From JANNPJ01 sp035474375 (GTDB lineage: Bacteria; Actinomycetota; Actinomycetes; Actinomycetales; Kineosporiaceae), in NCBI GenBank assembly GCA_035474375.1, contig DATINJ010000167.1, forward strand, positions 1 to 64,000: a stretch of 64,000 nt of DNA, given 5' to 3'. The notes under the pieces are model-generated. The model saw nothing but the letters and a program-made list of their open reading frames with translations, did no database searches and had not been told where the DNA came from. How positions within the stretch are numbered: position 1 is the first letter of the stretch; every line of letters starts with the position of its first letter. A program made the translations under genes and the position numbers. Positions 1 to 7,174 of the stretch are shown piece by piece.

Positions 1-746
1 AGCCGCACCTGGCCGAGGGCGACGCGCTGTTCTTCGGCCACGGCTTCAACATCCGCTTCGGGTACATCACCCCGCCGCCCGGGGTCGACGTCTGCATGGT
101 CGCCCCGAAGGGCCCCGGCCACCTGGTGCGTCGCGAGTTCACCGACGGCCGTGGCGTCCCGGTGATCGTGGCGGTGGAGAACGACGCCACCGGCAAGGCG
201 TGGGACCTGACGCTCTCCTACGCCAAGGCGATCGGCGGGCTCCGCGCCGGCGGCATCAAGACGACCTTCACCGAGGAGTGCGAGACCGACCTGTTCGGTG
301 AGCAGGCCGTGCTCTGCGGCGGCGCCTCGCAGTTGGTGCAGTACGGCTTCGAGACCCTGACCGAAGCCGGCTACCAGCCGGAGGTGGCGTACTTCGAGTG
401 CCTGCACGAGCTCAAGCTCATCGTCGACCTGATGTACGAGGGCGGCATCGCCAAGCAGCGCTGGAGTGTGTCGGACACCGCCGAGTACGGCGACTACGTT
501 TCCGGCCCGCGGGTGATCGACGCGCACGTCAAGGAGAACATGAAGGGTGTGCTCGCCGACATCCAGAGCGGCGCGTTCGCCAAGCGATTCATCGAGGACC
601 AGGACGCCGGGGCGCCGGAGTTCAAGGCGCTGCGGGCCAAGGGCGAGCAGCACCCGATCGAGGCCACCGGCCGCGAACTGCGCAAGCTGATGAGCTGGGT
701 CAAGTCGACCGACAGCGATTACGTCGAGGGCACGGCCACCAGGTAG
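1..746 (+). CDS. ilvC: Ketol-acid reductoisomerase (3' part; 5' end outside window)
   Basis: This gene is cut by the left window edge; the reading frame starts at base 3 and gives about 247 residues. KARI converts acetolactate or acetohydroxybutyrate to the dihydroxy acids of the valine, leucine and isoleucine pathways, using NADPH and Mg2+ in the cytosol. The visible part starts near the end of the Rossmann domain (PHLAEGDALFFGHGFNI) and covers the knotted helical domain. The conserved acidic sites FTEECETDLFGEQAVLCGG and the stretch around EVAYFECLHELKLIVDLMYEGG are intact. A strong terminator follows the stop codon. Its position ahead of serA, leuB and ilvE fits the actinobacterial branched-chain cluster. 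The family call is very secure; the N-terminus cannot be assessed. Confidence 0.97.
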   Translation, partial: PHLAEGDALFFGHGFNIRFGYITPPPGVDVCMVAPKGPGHLVRREFTDGRGVPVIVAVENDATGKAWDLTLSYAKAIGGLRAGGIKTTFTEECETDLFGEQAVLCGGASQLVQYGFETLTEAGYQPEVAYFECLHELKLIVDLMYEGGIAKQRWSVSDTAEYGDYVSGPRVIDAHVKENMKGVLADIQSGAFAKRFIEDQDAGAPEFKALRAKGEQHPIEATGRELRKLMSWVKSTDSDYVEGTATR

Positions 747-788
747 CTGGCGGTCCCCTACGGGGTCGATGGTTCTATGCCACTGGTG

Positions 789-831
789 AACCGGTGATCG
801 AGGCTACGACCAGCCTCGATCACCGGTTTTT
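789..831 (+). terminator. Rho-independent terminator after ilvC
   Basis: A perfect 17-bp inverted repeat (arms 789-805 and 812-828, loop ACGACC) runs into a short T tract. It lies 43 bp past the ilvC stop and should end the ilv transcript. Confidence 0.85.
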
Positions 832-930
832 CCGGTGCACGGCAGCTTCCAACTCAGCTTTGGTTCAGATCTGGCAGAGCGGTGCCGACGGGGATCTTGA
901 CCCCTCTCCGATCTGGGCCAGGAGCCTTCC

Positions 931-1359
931 GTGAATATCGAACCGATTGGGAGCATCGACTCCAACTCCACCCCGCTCATCGAGCTCTTGCAGGTCTTTC
1001 AGACGGGTCAGAGCCAACGCCACCCGACCGCGCACGAGGTCAGCGACATCGCCTATCTGACCGCAGGCGACCGTGACTTTCTCACTGCCGTGTACGGCCC
1101 CGGCGTGCTGACGGTGGCGAGCACCAGCGCCGAGCGGTTCGGGACCCCCCAGTTCCTGCTCGACGTGATGGCGGACCGCAAGGACGGTCAACTCCCGATC
1201 GGCACCGAGCTGACCAGCACCTACGTACGCGCTCGCTACCAGGCTCACCTCGCCCTCAACGGGACGGTGCCCCATCCGCTGACCGAGCGAAACCTTCTCG
1301 ATGCGCAGGCGTACTTCAACGACCGCACTCAGGGCGCGACGATTGACCTGCAAGCCTGA
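931..1359 (+). CDS. Hypothetical protein, 142 aa
   Basis: I do not recognise this family. The GTG start follows AGGAG with proper spacing (913-931), which supports a real gene. The protein is soluble, with no signal peptide or membrane segment, and has a mixed composition with a predicted helical C-terminus (LTERNLLDAQAYFNDRT). It stands alone between the ilvC terminator and a convergent kinase-like gene that ends 15 bp away. A 162-aa antisense frame over the same DNA has no ribosome binding site and was discarded. No function is proposed. Confidence 0.65.
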   Translation: MNIEPIGSIDSNSTPLIELLQVFQTGQSQRHPTAHEVSDIAYLTAGDRDFLTAVYGPGVLTVASTSAERFGTPQFLLDVMADRKDGQLPIGTELTSTYVRARYQAHLALNGTVPHPLTERNLLDAQAYFNDRTQGATIDLQA

Positions 1360-1373
1360 CTGCTAGTCAACTG

Positions 1374-2339
1374 CTAGTTGACGGCTCGGTGTAGGCCGGC
1401 CAGTGACTCGGCGAGCAGTCGCGGCCGGGCATCGGCCGCGGCATAGCTGACCAGGAAGCCGCTCAGCCGGATCGCCAGAGCGCGGGCGCGCAGTTCCCGC
1501 TCGGGTTCTACCCGTCCGTATGCTGCGAGTAAGGCGGCCCGAGCTGGCCCGATGAACGCCGCGTATGCCAATGCCAGGTCGACCGCCGGATCGGCGAGGC
1601 ACACATCGCCCCAGTCGATCACCCCCGTTGGTCGGCCCTCCGCAGTCAGTTCTCCCTCCCCAGACAGTTGGCCTTCGGCGATCAGCAGGTGGCGCACATG
1701 CAGGTCACCGTGAACCAGAACCGGGTCGGCGCTCGGAGCGTCCAGTTGCTCGGCGTCCGCCAACAACGCCACCACCGCTGGATCGCCGGCCCAGATCCCG
1801 TCGGCGACGATTTGCTGCAGCACTTGCCGAGTGCCGTCGATCCGGGTTCGCGGCCATCCCCGCTGGTTCGGATCAATGGGGAGGACGACGCGACCGACAT
1901 CCGCCGCTGCTCGCGTCGCGGGCGCATGCAACGAGCGCAGGAACGCACCCATAGCTGAGGCTGCACGGAGCCGGGCCTCCTCGGGCAGTGCCGCTTCGGC
2001 CAGTTCCTGTCCCCGGATCAATCTCGATCCGGCGAACGGCCAGGGCTCGACCGGGTCATCGTCCATGGCGACGAACTGCGGCACCGGCACGGGCAGAGGT
2101 AGGAGCGGCGCGATCAGTGGCAGCACGACCTGCTCCGCTCGCACGCCGGGCAGGGCGACGGCCCGACGGGGAAAGCGGAACGCCCACACCCCGTCCACGA
2201 CATGGACGGTGTTGTCCCACCCCTCGGCCAAGGGGACGACGGGTAGGTCCCGCAGTTGTGGGAAAGCGCCGCTGATGAGCTCGGCCGCCCGCTCGGCGTC
2301 GACCGGGCGCTCGGCTGTCCACTGCGGCGGTTTCGCCAT
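1374..2339 (-). CDS. Aminoglycoside phosphotransferase-family (APH/choline kinase-like) protein
   Basis: This 321-aa protein has the APH kinase-like fold. The N-terminal nucleotide-binding part includes WDNTVHVVDGVWAFRFPRR. The catalytic loop HGDLHVRHLLI is at about residues 210-220 and the metal-binding IDWGD at about 241-245. In classical APH enzymes the loop reads HGDxxxxN; here the metal-ligand Asn is His217, while Asp212 and Asp242 are kept. I recall the HGDLHxRHLL form in other actinobacterial relatives, so it may be a subfamily trait. The substrate is unknown; a small-molecule hydroxyl group is likely, and antibiotic resistance should not be assumed. It is convergent with the upstream hypothetical gene. 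No clear ribosome binding site precedes the ATG. Confidence 0.8.
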   Translation of the reverse strand: MAKPPQWTAERPVDAERAAELISGAFPQLRDLPVVPLAEGWDNTVHVVDGVWAFRFPRRAVALPGVRAEQVVLPLIAPLLPLPVPVPQFVAMDDDPVEPWPFAGSRLIRGQELAEAALPEEARLRAASAMGAFLRSLHAPATRAAADVGRVVLPIDPNQRGWPRTRIDGTRQVLQQIVADGIWAGDPAVVALLADAEQLDAPSADPVLVHGDLHVRHLLIAEGQLSGEGELTAEGRPTGVIDWGDVCLADPAVDLALAYAAFIGPARAALLAAYGRVEPERELRARALAIRLSGFLVSYAAADARPRLLAESLAGLHRAVN

Positions 2340-2366
2340 ACCGATCAGCTTGCCGCATCGGCCACG

Positions 2367-2624
2367 TTATTCAGCGGATGCGAGAATCCGCAGGATGCTG
2401 AGGTTTGCGGACGGGATCGCCGCTCGAACGCCCTGAGCCATCGCCTCCGCAGCCGTCAAATCGTCGAAGACGACAAAGGCGTGGGCAAGAGTTGTGTCGT
2501 TCGGCTCCTGGCCCCAGTACCCGCGCACGAATCCCCCGTGGTGGCGGACGGTCTCGGGGATGTGGGCAAGCTGCTCGGCGTCCAGGGCGGTGTCGACCTG
2601 CCAGCTACCGGTTACCGCGTACAT
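2367..2624 (-). CDS. Small ferredoxin-like-fold protein (antibiotic biosynthesis monooxygenase-like)
   Basis: This 85-aa protein starts at an ATG preceded by GGGAG at 9 bp. Sequence features (MYAVTGSWQVD, HHGGFVRGYWG, AHAFVVFDDLTAAEAMAQGV) fit the dimeric alpha-beta barrel used by ABM and stress-response barrel proteins. No cofactor motif is visible. It is read in the same direction as the APH-like gene, which begins 27 bp downstream, so the two may be co-transcribed. The fold assignment is by pattern only and the function is unknown. Confidence 0.6.
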   Translation of the reverse strand: MYAVTGSWQVDTALDAEQLAHIPETVRHHGGFVRGYWGQEPNDTTLAHAFVVFDDLTAAEAMAQGVRAAIPSANLSILRILASAE

Positions 2625-3049
2625 GATCTCAGTCTCCCGTCTGATCTATTTGTCGGCTTCTGTCGTCTTGGGCTGGCCTCTGCCGGCCGCTGCTGACTTC
2701 AGGTTTGCGCTCCCATGGTGACGACGAGGACGAGCCGAACTCATCGCGGGGTCGCGGTCTCGCCTGTCTGGACCCGACCAGCCCGGGGGATGGCCGGCGC
2801 ATCCAGAGAGCCGAAACGTGGGCCCCGCAGTCCTCGCCGTCGGCCGTCGTAGGGTCCACCGAAAGACCGAATTCATTCGCTCAAGTGAGGCTTTCACCGC
2901 GTAGTCCGCGTTCTGGTCGCCCCCGCTGATCAAGCATGAACCGACGCGGAATTCACCTGTGGATAACCTAAACGATCACTTATCTCGCTCTGTACGCTTA
3001 GAACATGTGTTCGAAGTATTGACGTTCGGGTCACGGGAGGTGCAGGTCG
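2625..3049. other. Intergenic region between two divergent genes, with SOS box
   Basis: No convincing gene is seen in these 425 bp. Several overlapping frames on the minus strand have poor composition and no ribosome binding site. The right end carries the LexA-type site (2999-3014), a -10-like TACGCT at 2993-2998, and a lone 9-bp match to a DnaA box (2958-2966, minus orientation), probably by chance. Confidence 0.6.
2999..3014 (+). promoter_or_regulatory. LexA (SOS) box upstream of the DUF222-HNH gene
   Basis: TAGAACATGTGTTCGA matches the actinobacterial SOS consensus TCGAAC-N4-GTTCGA at 11 of 12 fixed positions. It begins just after a -10-like TACGCT (2993-2998) and ends 35 bp before the ATG, a usual place for repression. 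LexA sites ahead of DUF222/13E12-type genes are known in Mycobacterium tuberculosis; control here is inferred from the site. Confidence 0.8.
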
Positions 3050-5317
3050 ATGTGGGAGCGGTTCGACCGATTCGAGAGCTTGGGTGCCAATCATCCAGAC
3101 GGCGAGGGCCAACCCAGCAGGTGCTCGGATCCGGCAGGCGACTGTGCTCATACCGCTGGGTCATGCCCGAGCGGCAAGCGTTGCGAAGGCTCAAGTCCGC
3201 CGCTCGCCAGTTCCGAGAAGGACAGTCCAGGGGAAGCCGGTCCGCAGAACCCCGCTTCGGCGGATGTGAGTCCACAGAACCCCGGTTCAGGAGGTGCCGG
3301 TCAACAGAACCCCGTTTCAGGGGATGCGGGTCCACAAAACCCCGGTCCAGGAGGTGCAGGTCAACAGAACTCCGGCTTAGGGGGAGCGGGTCCACAAACC
3401 CCCGTTTCAGTGGATGCGGCTCCACAGAAACCCGTTTCAGTGGATGTCGGTCCACAGAATGCCGGTCCAGATGGCGCCAGTCCGGCCAGCGGTCTGAAGG
3501 CCAGCGATCCAGATCCGAATGGGAATTCCCACCAGTCCGGTCTCGTTTCGTCCGCGAGTTCCACCTTCCCGAGGTTGACGATCAGCCGGGTTCCGGCGAA
3601 CGCTCCGCCGGCTGATCCTCCATTCGAGGATGCCGGGCGAGATCCACAGCCCCGTGTGAAAAGAGACGGGAGTGCCTCGGGTTCAGGGGTCCTGGCGGAT
3701 CTGTCTGATCACGCCTTGATCGAGGTGATCAAGGCTCGTGAGCGCCGGTGCTCGCGCGAAAGCGCTGAGGTGATCGACGCCTTGATGGAGTTCGCCCGGC
3801 GTCGTCCCGCCGATCCCACCGCAGTGGTGTCCGGAGCGAAGAACCTGGAGGTTGATGAGTTCGCCCATGACGAGATCTCTTGCGCACTGACTCTGACCTC
3901 GAACACGGCGCTCTACCGGCTGCATTTCGCCATCGACGTCAGCGAGCGGATCCCATCTGCGCTCGAGGCCATGCGTCGCGGGGAAATCGATCCCGGTCGA
4001 CTGAAGGTCATCGAGCAGGAGACCGCCGGCCTGCCCGACGCTGAGGCCAACTACCTGGCCGAGGAGACCCTCGAAAGGATGCGTGAAACCCCGTGGACCA
4101 CTGGGCAACTCCGGGCCAGGCTGCGTAAGCGAGTCCTCGGTCTGCGCTCGCGCACCGAGAACGAGGATGAGGCTCGGAAGAAGTCGCGCGCCGCGCATGG
4201 AGTGGAGATCCACGATCTCAGCGACGGTACCGCCCAGCTGACCTTGACTCTTAGCAGCGGTGCCGCAGCCGCTGCATGGGCCATTATCAACTCGGCCGCC
4301 TATCGAGCCAGAACTCCCGATGACAACCGAACCATCGGCCAGACCCGCGTCGACGCCTTCATGGACCTCATCCTCGGCCGCGTCCAGGACGCCTACGCCC
4401 AGCATGCTGCTGAACCCGAGCACAACGAGGAAGGCGCTCCCGACCACGGGGCAGACCCCGAAAGCCAGACGAACGCGAGCCAGTCCGCAGACCGGAGCCA
4501 CTCGGCTAATGCCAGCCAACTCGCAAACCCGAGCCACTCGGCTAATGCCAACCAGCCCGCAAACCCGAGCGGAGGTGAACCGCGCACCGACCTGCGCAGA
4601 AGCAGTGGGGCGGCATGCAATCGGGGCGGTCTGCAGACCGTGGTCAACGTGACGATTTCATCTACCGAGTTCCTGAAACTCGCCCAACTCCAACCAGTCG
4701 GTGCCGCTGAGTCTGGAACCTTCGTGGCTCGAAAGTCGCCCAGCGCACCGTGTTCCTGTATGCCTAAAACGGATGAAAAGAATGGCAATGCAAGACGTTC
4801 AGAAGTCTCCGTACCGGGCGAAATCGACGGCCTCGGGGCAGTGCCCGGCTGGGTGATCCGTGATCTGGTGGCGGAGGTCAGTGCCCGACCGGGAACCGCC
4901 TTCCGAGCGGTGATCTACGATCCGGAAACTGGCGAGCTGAAGGCACTCAGCTCGAAGCGATATGTTCCGCCCGCCGCCCTCGCTGATCATGTCCGCCATC
5001 GCGATCGCACCTGCCGCTTCCCGGGATGTCGCCGTGTCGCCCGCCGCTGCGATGTCGACCACATCAAGGCCTGGGGCAAGGGTGGGGCGACAGCTGAGTG
5101 CAACTTGCAATGCCTCTGCAGGCATCACCATCGGCTCAAGCAAAACCCCGCCTGGACTATCCGGTATCGCGAAGGTATCGCCCGCTGGACGGCACCCACC
5201 GGTCATACCTACGCAAGCTGGCCCGCCGACTGGCGAGATCCACGCACCGATTGCCCGCCCGATGGGGTGCTGAACCTCGAGGAGCCTCAGGAGGGCTGGC
5301 CCCCCGATGGCCGCTGA
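3050..5317 (+). CDS. DUF222 (13E12-type) HNH endonuclease with repeat-rich linkers
   Basis: This 755-aa protein starts at an ATG with GGGAGGTG ahead of it. Residues 1-63 are low complexity, and 64-143 are eight 10-residue repeats (GPQNPxSxDA type). The DUF222 helical region spans about 220-460. A second repeat (NASQxAxxSHSA) lies at 475-509, and the HNH nuclease domain at about 645-700 shows DHVRHRDRTCRFPGC, CDVDHI and CRHHHRLKQ. His, Asn and Cys ligands are intact, so activity is plausible. The family is multi-copy in actinobacteria, and its role (mobile or DNA-damage-linked) is unsettled. The SOS box upstream suggests induction by DNA damage. It lies between unrelated genes, as expected for an inserted element, but no ends or target duplication are visible. 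Confidence 0.9.
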   Translation: MWERFDRFESLGANHPDGEGQPSRCSDPAGDCAHTAGSCPSGKRCEGSSPPLASSEKDSPGEAGPQNPASADVSPQNPGSGGAGQQNPVSGDAGPQNPGPGGAGQQNSGLGGAGPQTPVSVDAAPQKPVSVDVGPQNAGPDGASPASGLKASDPDPNGNSHQSGLVSSASSTFPRLTISRVPANAPPADPPFEDAGRDPQPRVKRDGSASGSGVLADLSDHALIEVIKARERRCSRESAEVIDALMEFARRRPADPTAVVSGAKNLEVDEFAHDEISCALTLTSNTALYRLHFAIDVSERIPSALEAMRRGEIDPGRLKVIEQETAGLPDAEANYLAEETLERMRETPWTTGQLRARLRKRVLGLRSRTENEDEARKKSRAAHGVEIHDLSDGTAQLTLTLSSGAAAAAWAIINSAAYRARTPDDNRTIGQTRVDAFMDLILGRVQDAYAQHAAEPEHNEEGAPDHGADPESQTNASQSADRSHSANASQLANPSHSANANQPANPSGGEPRTDLRRSSGAACNRGGLQTVVNVTISSTEFLKLAQLQPVGAAESGTFVARKSPSAPCSCMPKTDEKNGNARRSEVSVPGEIDGLGAVPGWVIRDLVAEVSARPGTAFRAVIYDPETGELKALSSKRYVPPAALADHVRHRDRTCRFPGCRRVARRCDVDHIKAWGKGGATAECNLQCLCRHHHRLKQNPAWTIRYREGIARWTAPTGHTYASWPADWRDPRTDCPPDGVLNLEEPQEGWPPDGR
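3239..3478 (+). repeat. Eight 30-bp imperfect tandem repeats inside the HNH gene
   Basis: Units begin GGTCCACAGAACCCC-like and encode ten residues of the form G-P/Q-Q-N-P-x-S-x-D/G-A. Every unit keeps the reading frame. The result is a Pro/Gln/Gly-rich disordered stretch before the DUF222 domain. It is coding, not a CRISPR array: units adjoin without unique spacers. Confidence 0.9.
4472..4576 (+). repeat. Three 36-bp tandem repeats inside the HNH gene
   Basis: Three 12-residue units (NASQxAxxSHSA type) at 4472, 4508 and 4544, the last truncated, form an Asn/Ser/Ala linker between DUF222 and HNH. The second and third units are nearly identical in DNA, which suggests recent duplication. Confidence 0.85.
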
Positions 5318-5498
5318 GGCTATTCCGCTGGTGGACCTGTTCGTGGTTTGGGCCAGTTCGCCGTTGCGTCGTCGAGCACCTGACGATGGTCGCGTAGTTG
5401 GGTGCAGTTGGTTACTGTCCAGATGCTCCTTGTCCGGGCATGTCGTGCCGCGGATTCGTAGACTCGATCAGGCTCATCGATAGGCCGGAGGAACTCCT

Positions 5499-7088
5499 GT
5501 GCCCAAACCCGTCGTCCTCATTGCCGAGGAACTATCGCCCGCCACGATCGAAGCTCTGGGGCCCGACTTTGAGGTCCGGTTCTGCAACGGGGCCGATCGC
5601 GGAGAACTCCTGTCCAGCATTACGGACGTCGACGCGATCCTGATTCGGTCCGCCACCAAGGTGGATGCCGAGGTCCTGGCCGCGGCGGTGAAGTTGCAGG
5701 TGATCGCGCGGGCCGGGGTGGGCCTGGATAACGTCGACGTCCCGGCTGCCACCCAGGCTGGGGTGATGGTGGTGAACGCACCCACTTCGAACATCGTGTC
5801 CGCGGCCGAGCTGGCCGTAGCCTTGCTGCTGGCGACCGCCCGGCAGATATCGCAAGCCAGCGCTTCGTTGCGGGCCGGGCAATGGAAGCGCTCGTCGTAC
5901 ACCGGCGCCGAATTGTTCGAGAAGACGCTCGGGGTGGTCGGGCTGGGCCGGATCGGCGTCCTGGTCGCGCAGCGGCTCGCAGCGTTCGGGATGGACATCG
6001 TTGCTTATGACCCGTACGTGTCCACTGCTCGGGCAGGTCAGCTCGGTGTCCGCCTGGTCGGGTTGGACGAGTTGCTCGCCGTGAGCGACTTCATCACCGT
6101 GCATCTGCCGAAGACCCCGGAGACCATCGGCCTGATTGGCGAATCCCAGCTACGACTGGTGAAGCCGACCGTGCGGATCGTGAATGCCGCCCGCGGTGGG
6201 ATCGTCGATGAGCACGCGCTCTACCACGCGCTCAAGGAAGGCCGGGTTGCCGCAGCCGGGCTTGACGTCTTCGCGACCGAACCCTGCACCGACTCGCCGT
6301 TGTTCGAGCTCGACTCCGTAGTGGCCACCCCGCACCTGGGCGCGTCCACCGATGAGGCGCAGGAACGGGCGGGTATCGCGGTGGCTCACTCGGTGCGACT
6401 GGCGCTGGCGGGGGATCTGGTCCCAGACGCGGTCAACGTCTCCGGTGGGGTGATCGCCGAGGAAATCCGGCCCGGTATCGCGCTAGCGGAGAAGCTGGGC
6501 CGGATCTTCACCGCGCTGGCCGCAGGGCTGCCGACACAGCTGGATGTCGAGGTGCACGGCGAGATCATCAGCCATGACGTCGGGGTGCTACGGCTTGCGG
6601 TGCTCAAAGGACTGTTCAGCGGAGTGGTGGAGGGGCAGATCTCCTACGTCAACGCGCCTGTTCTAGCCGCCGAGCACAACATCGAATCTCGGCTGTTGAC
6701 CGATCCGGACAGCCCGCATTACCGGAACGTGGTGACCGTCCGGGGCACGCTCGTGGATGGCACGGTCCTCGCCGTCTCGGGCACGCTGACCGGTGCCAAG
6801 CAGGTCGAGAAACTGGTGGGGATCGACCATTACGACCTCGAGGTGCCGCTAGCCGATCACCTCCTGGTGCTGCGCTACACCGATCGGCCGGGCGTGATCG
6901 GTGCCCTTGGCCGGCTGCTCGGCGATGCCGGCGTGAACATCGCCAGCATGCAGGTGGGAAGAATCGAGGTCGGCGGTCCAGCGGTCAGTGTGCTGACGGT
7001 CGACGACGTCGCCCCGCAAGCGGTGATCGATCAGATCGTGCAGGAGGTCGGAGCCGAATCGGTCCGGCTAGTGACGCTGCGGGACTGA
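5499..7088 (+). CDS. serA: D-3-phosphoglycerate dehydrogenase
   Basis: SerA oxidises 3-phosphoglycerate to phosphohydroxypyruvate with NAD+, the first step of serine synthesis. The 529 residues match the long actinobacterial type. The NAD-binding site is at about 146-158 (GLGRIGVLVAQRL). The catalytic trio is visible as NAARGGIVDE (Arg), ATEPCTDSPL (Glu) and VATPHLGAST (His). The allosteric substrate-binding domain (about 315-455) is followed by a C-terminal ACT domain (about 455-529, LLVLRYTDRPGVIGALGRLL), which mediates serine feedback in this family. The GTG start has GGAGGA 7 bp ahead. The 181 bp upstream hold no recognised signal. The position between ilvC and leuB is conserved in related genera. 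Confidence 0.97.
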   Translation: MPKPVVLIAEELSPATIEALGPDFEVRFCNGADRGELLSSITDVDAILIRSATKVDAEVLAAAVKLQVIARAGVGLDNVDVPAATQAGVMVVNAPTSNIVSAAELAVALLLATARQISQASASLRAGQWKRSSYTGAELFEKTLGVVGLGRIGVLVAQRLAAFGMDIVAYDPYVSTARAGQLGVRLVGLDELLAVSDFITVHLPKTPETIGLIGESQLRLVKPTVRIVNAARGGIVDEHALYHALKEGRVAAAGLDVFATEPCTDSPLFELDSVVATPHLGASTDEAQERAGIAVAHSVRLALAGDLVPDAVNVSGGVIAEEIRPGIALAEKLGRIFTALAAGLPTQLDVEVHGEIISHDVGVLRLAVLKGLFSGVVEGQISYVNAPVLAAEHNIESRLLTDPDSPHYRNVVTVRGTLVDGTVLAVSGTLTGAKQVEKLVGIDHYDLEVPLADHLLVLRYTDRPGVIGALGRLLGDAGVNIASMQVGRIEVGGPAVSVLTVDDVAPQAVIDQIVQEVGAESVRLVTLRD

Positions 7089-7102
7089 ACCGGGGTGAAA
7101 CA

Positions 7103-7174
7103 GTGAACGGGGTGGAGCAGTGAACGAGGTGGAACGGTGAACGGGGCGGAAAGAGGTGGAACGGTGAACGGGTC
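7103..7174 (+). repeat. 17-bp tandem repeats across the start of the ggt-like gene
   Basis: Units beginning GTGAACGGGG or GTGAACGAGG start at 7103, 7120, 7137 and 7164 (steps 17, 17, 27). Each carries a GTG and a purine-rich GGTGGA that can serve the next GTG as a ribosome binding site. The true initiation codon (7137 or 7164, same frame) is therefore ambiguous. A similar array lies at the start of recG. Confidence 0.8.

Noticed and set aside
2646..2933. 95-codon minus-strand frame upstream of the ABM-like gene
   Set aside because: Arg/Pro/Ser-rich composition, no ribosome binding site, and overlap with equally long frames on both strands.
2958..2966. Perfect DnaA-box 9-mer (TTATCCACA, minus)
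   Set aside because: A single copy in 64 kb is near chance expectation. No cluster, dnaA/dnaN or AT-rich unwinding region is present, so it is not an origin.
3239..3478. Possible CRISPR array (eight 30-bp repeats)
   Set aside because: Repeats adjoin without spacers, keep the reading frame and encode a linker in the HNH protein. No cas genes are in the window.
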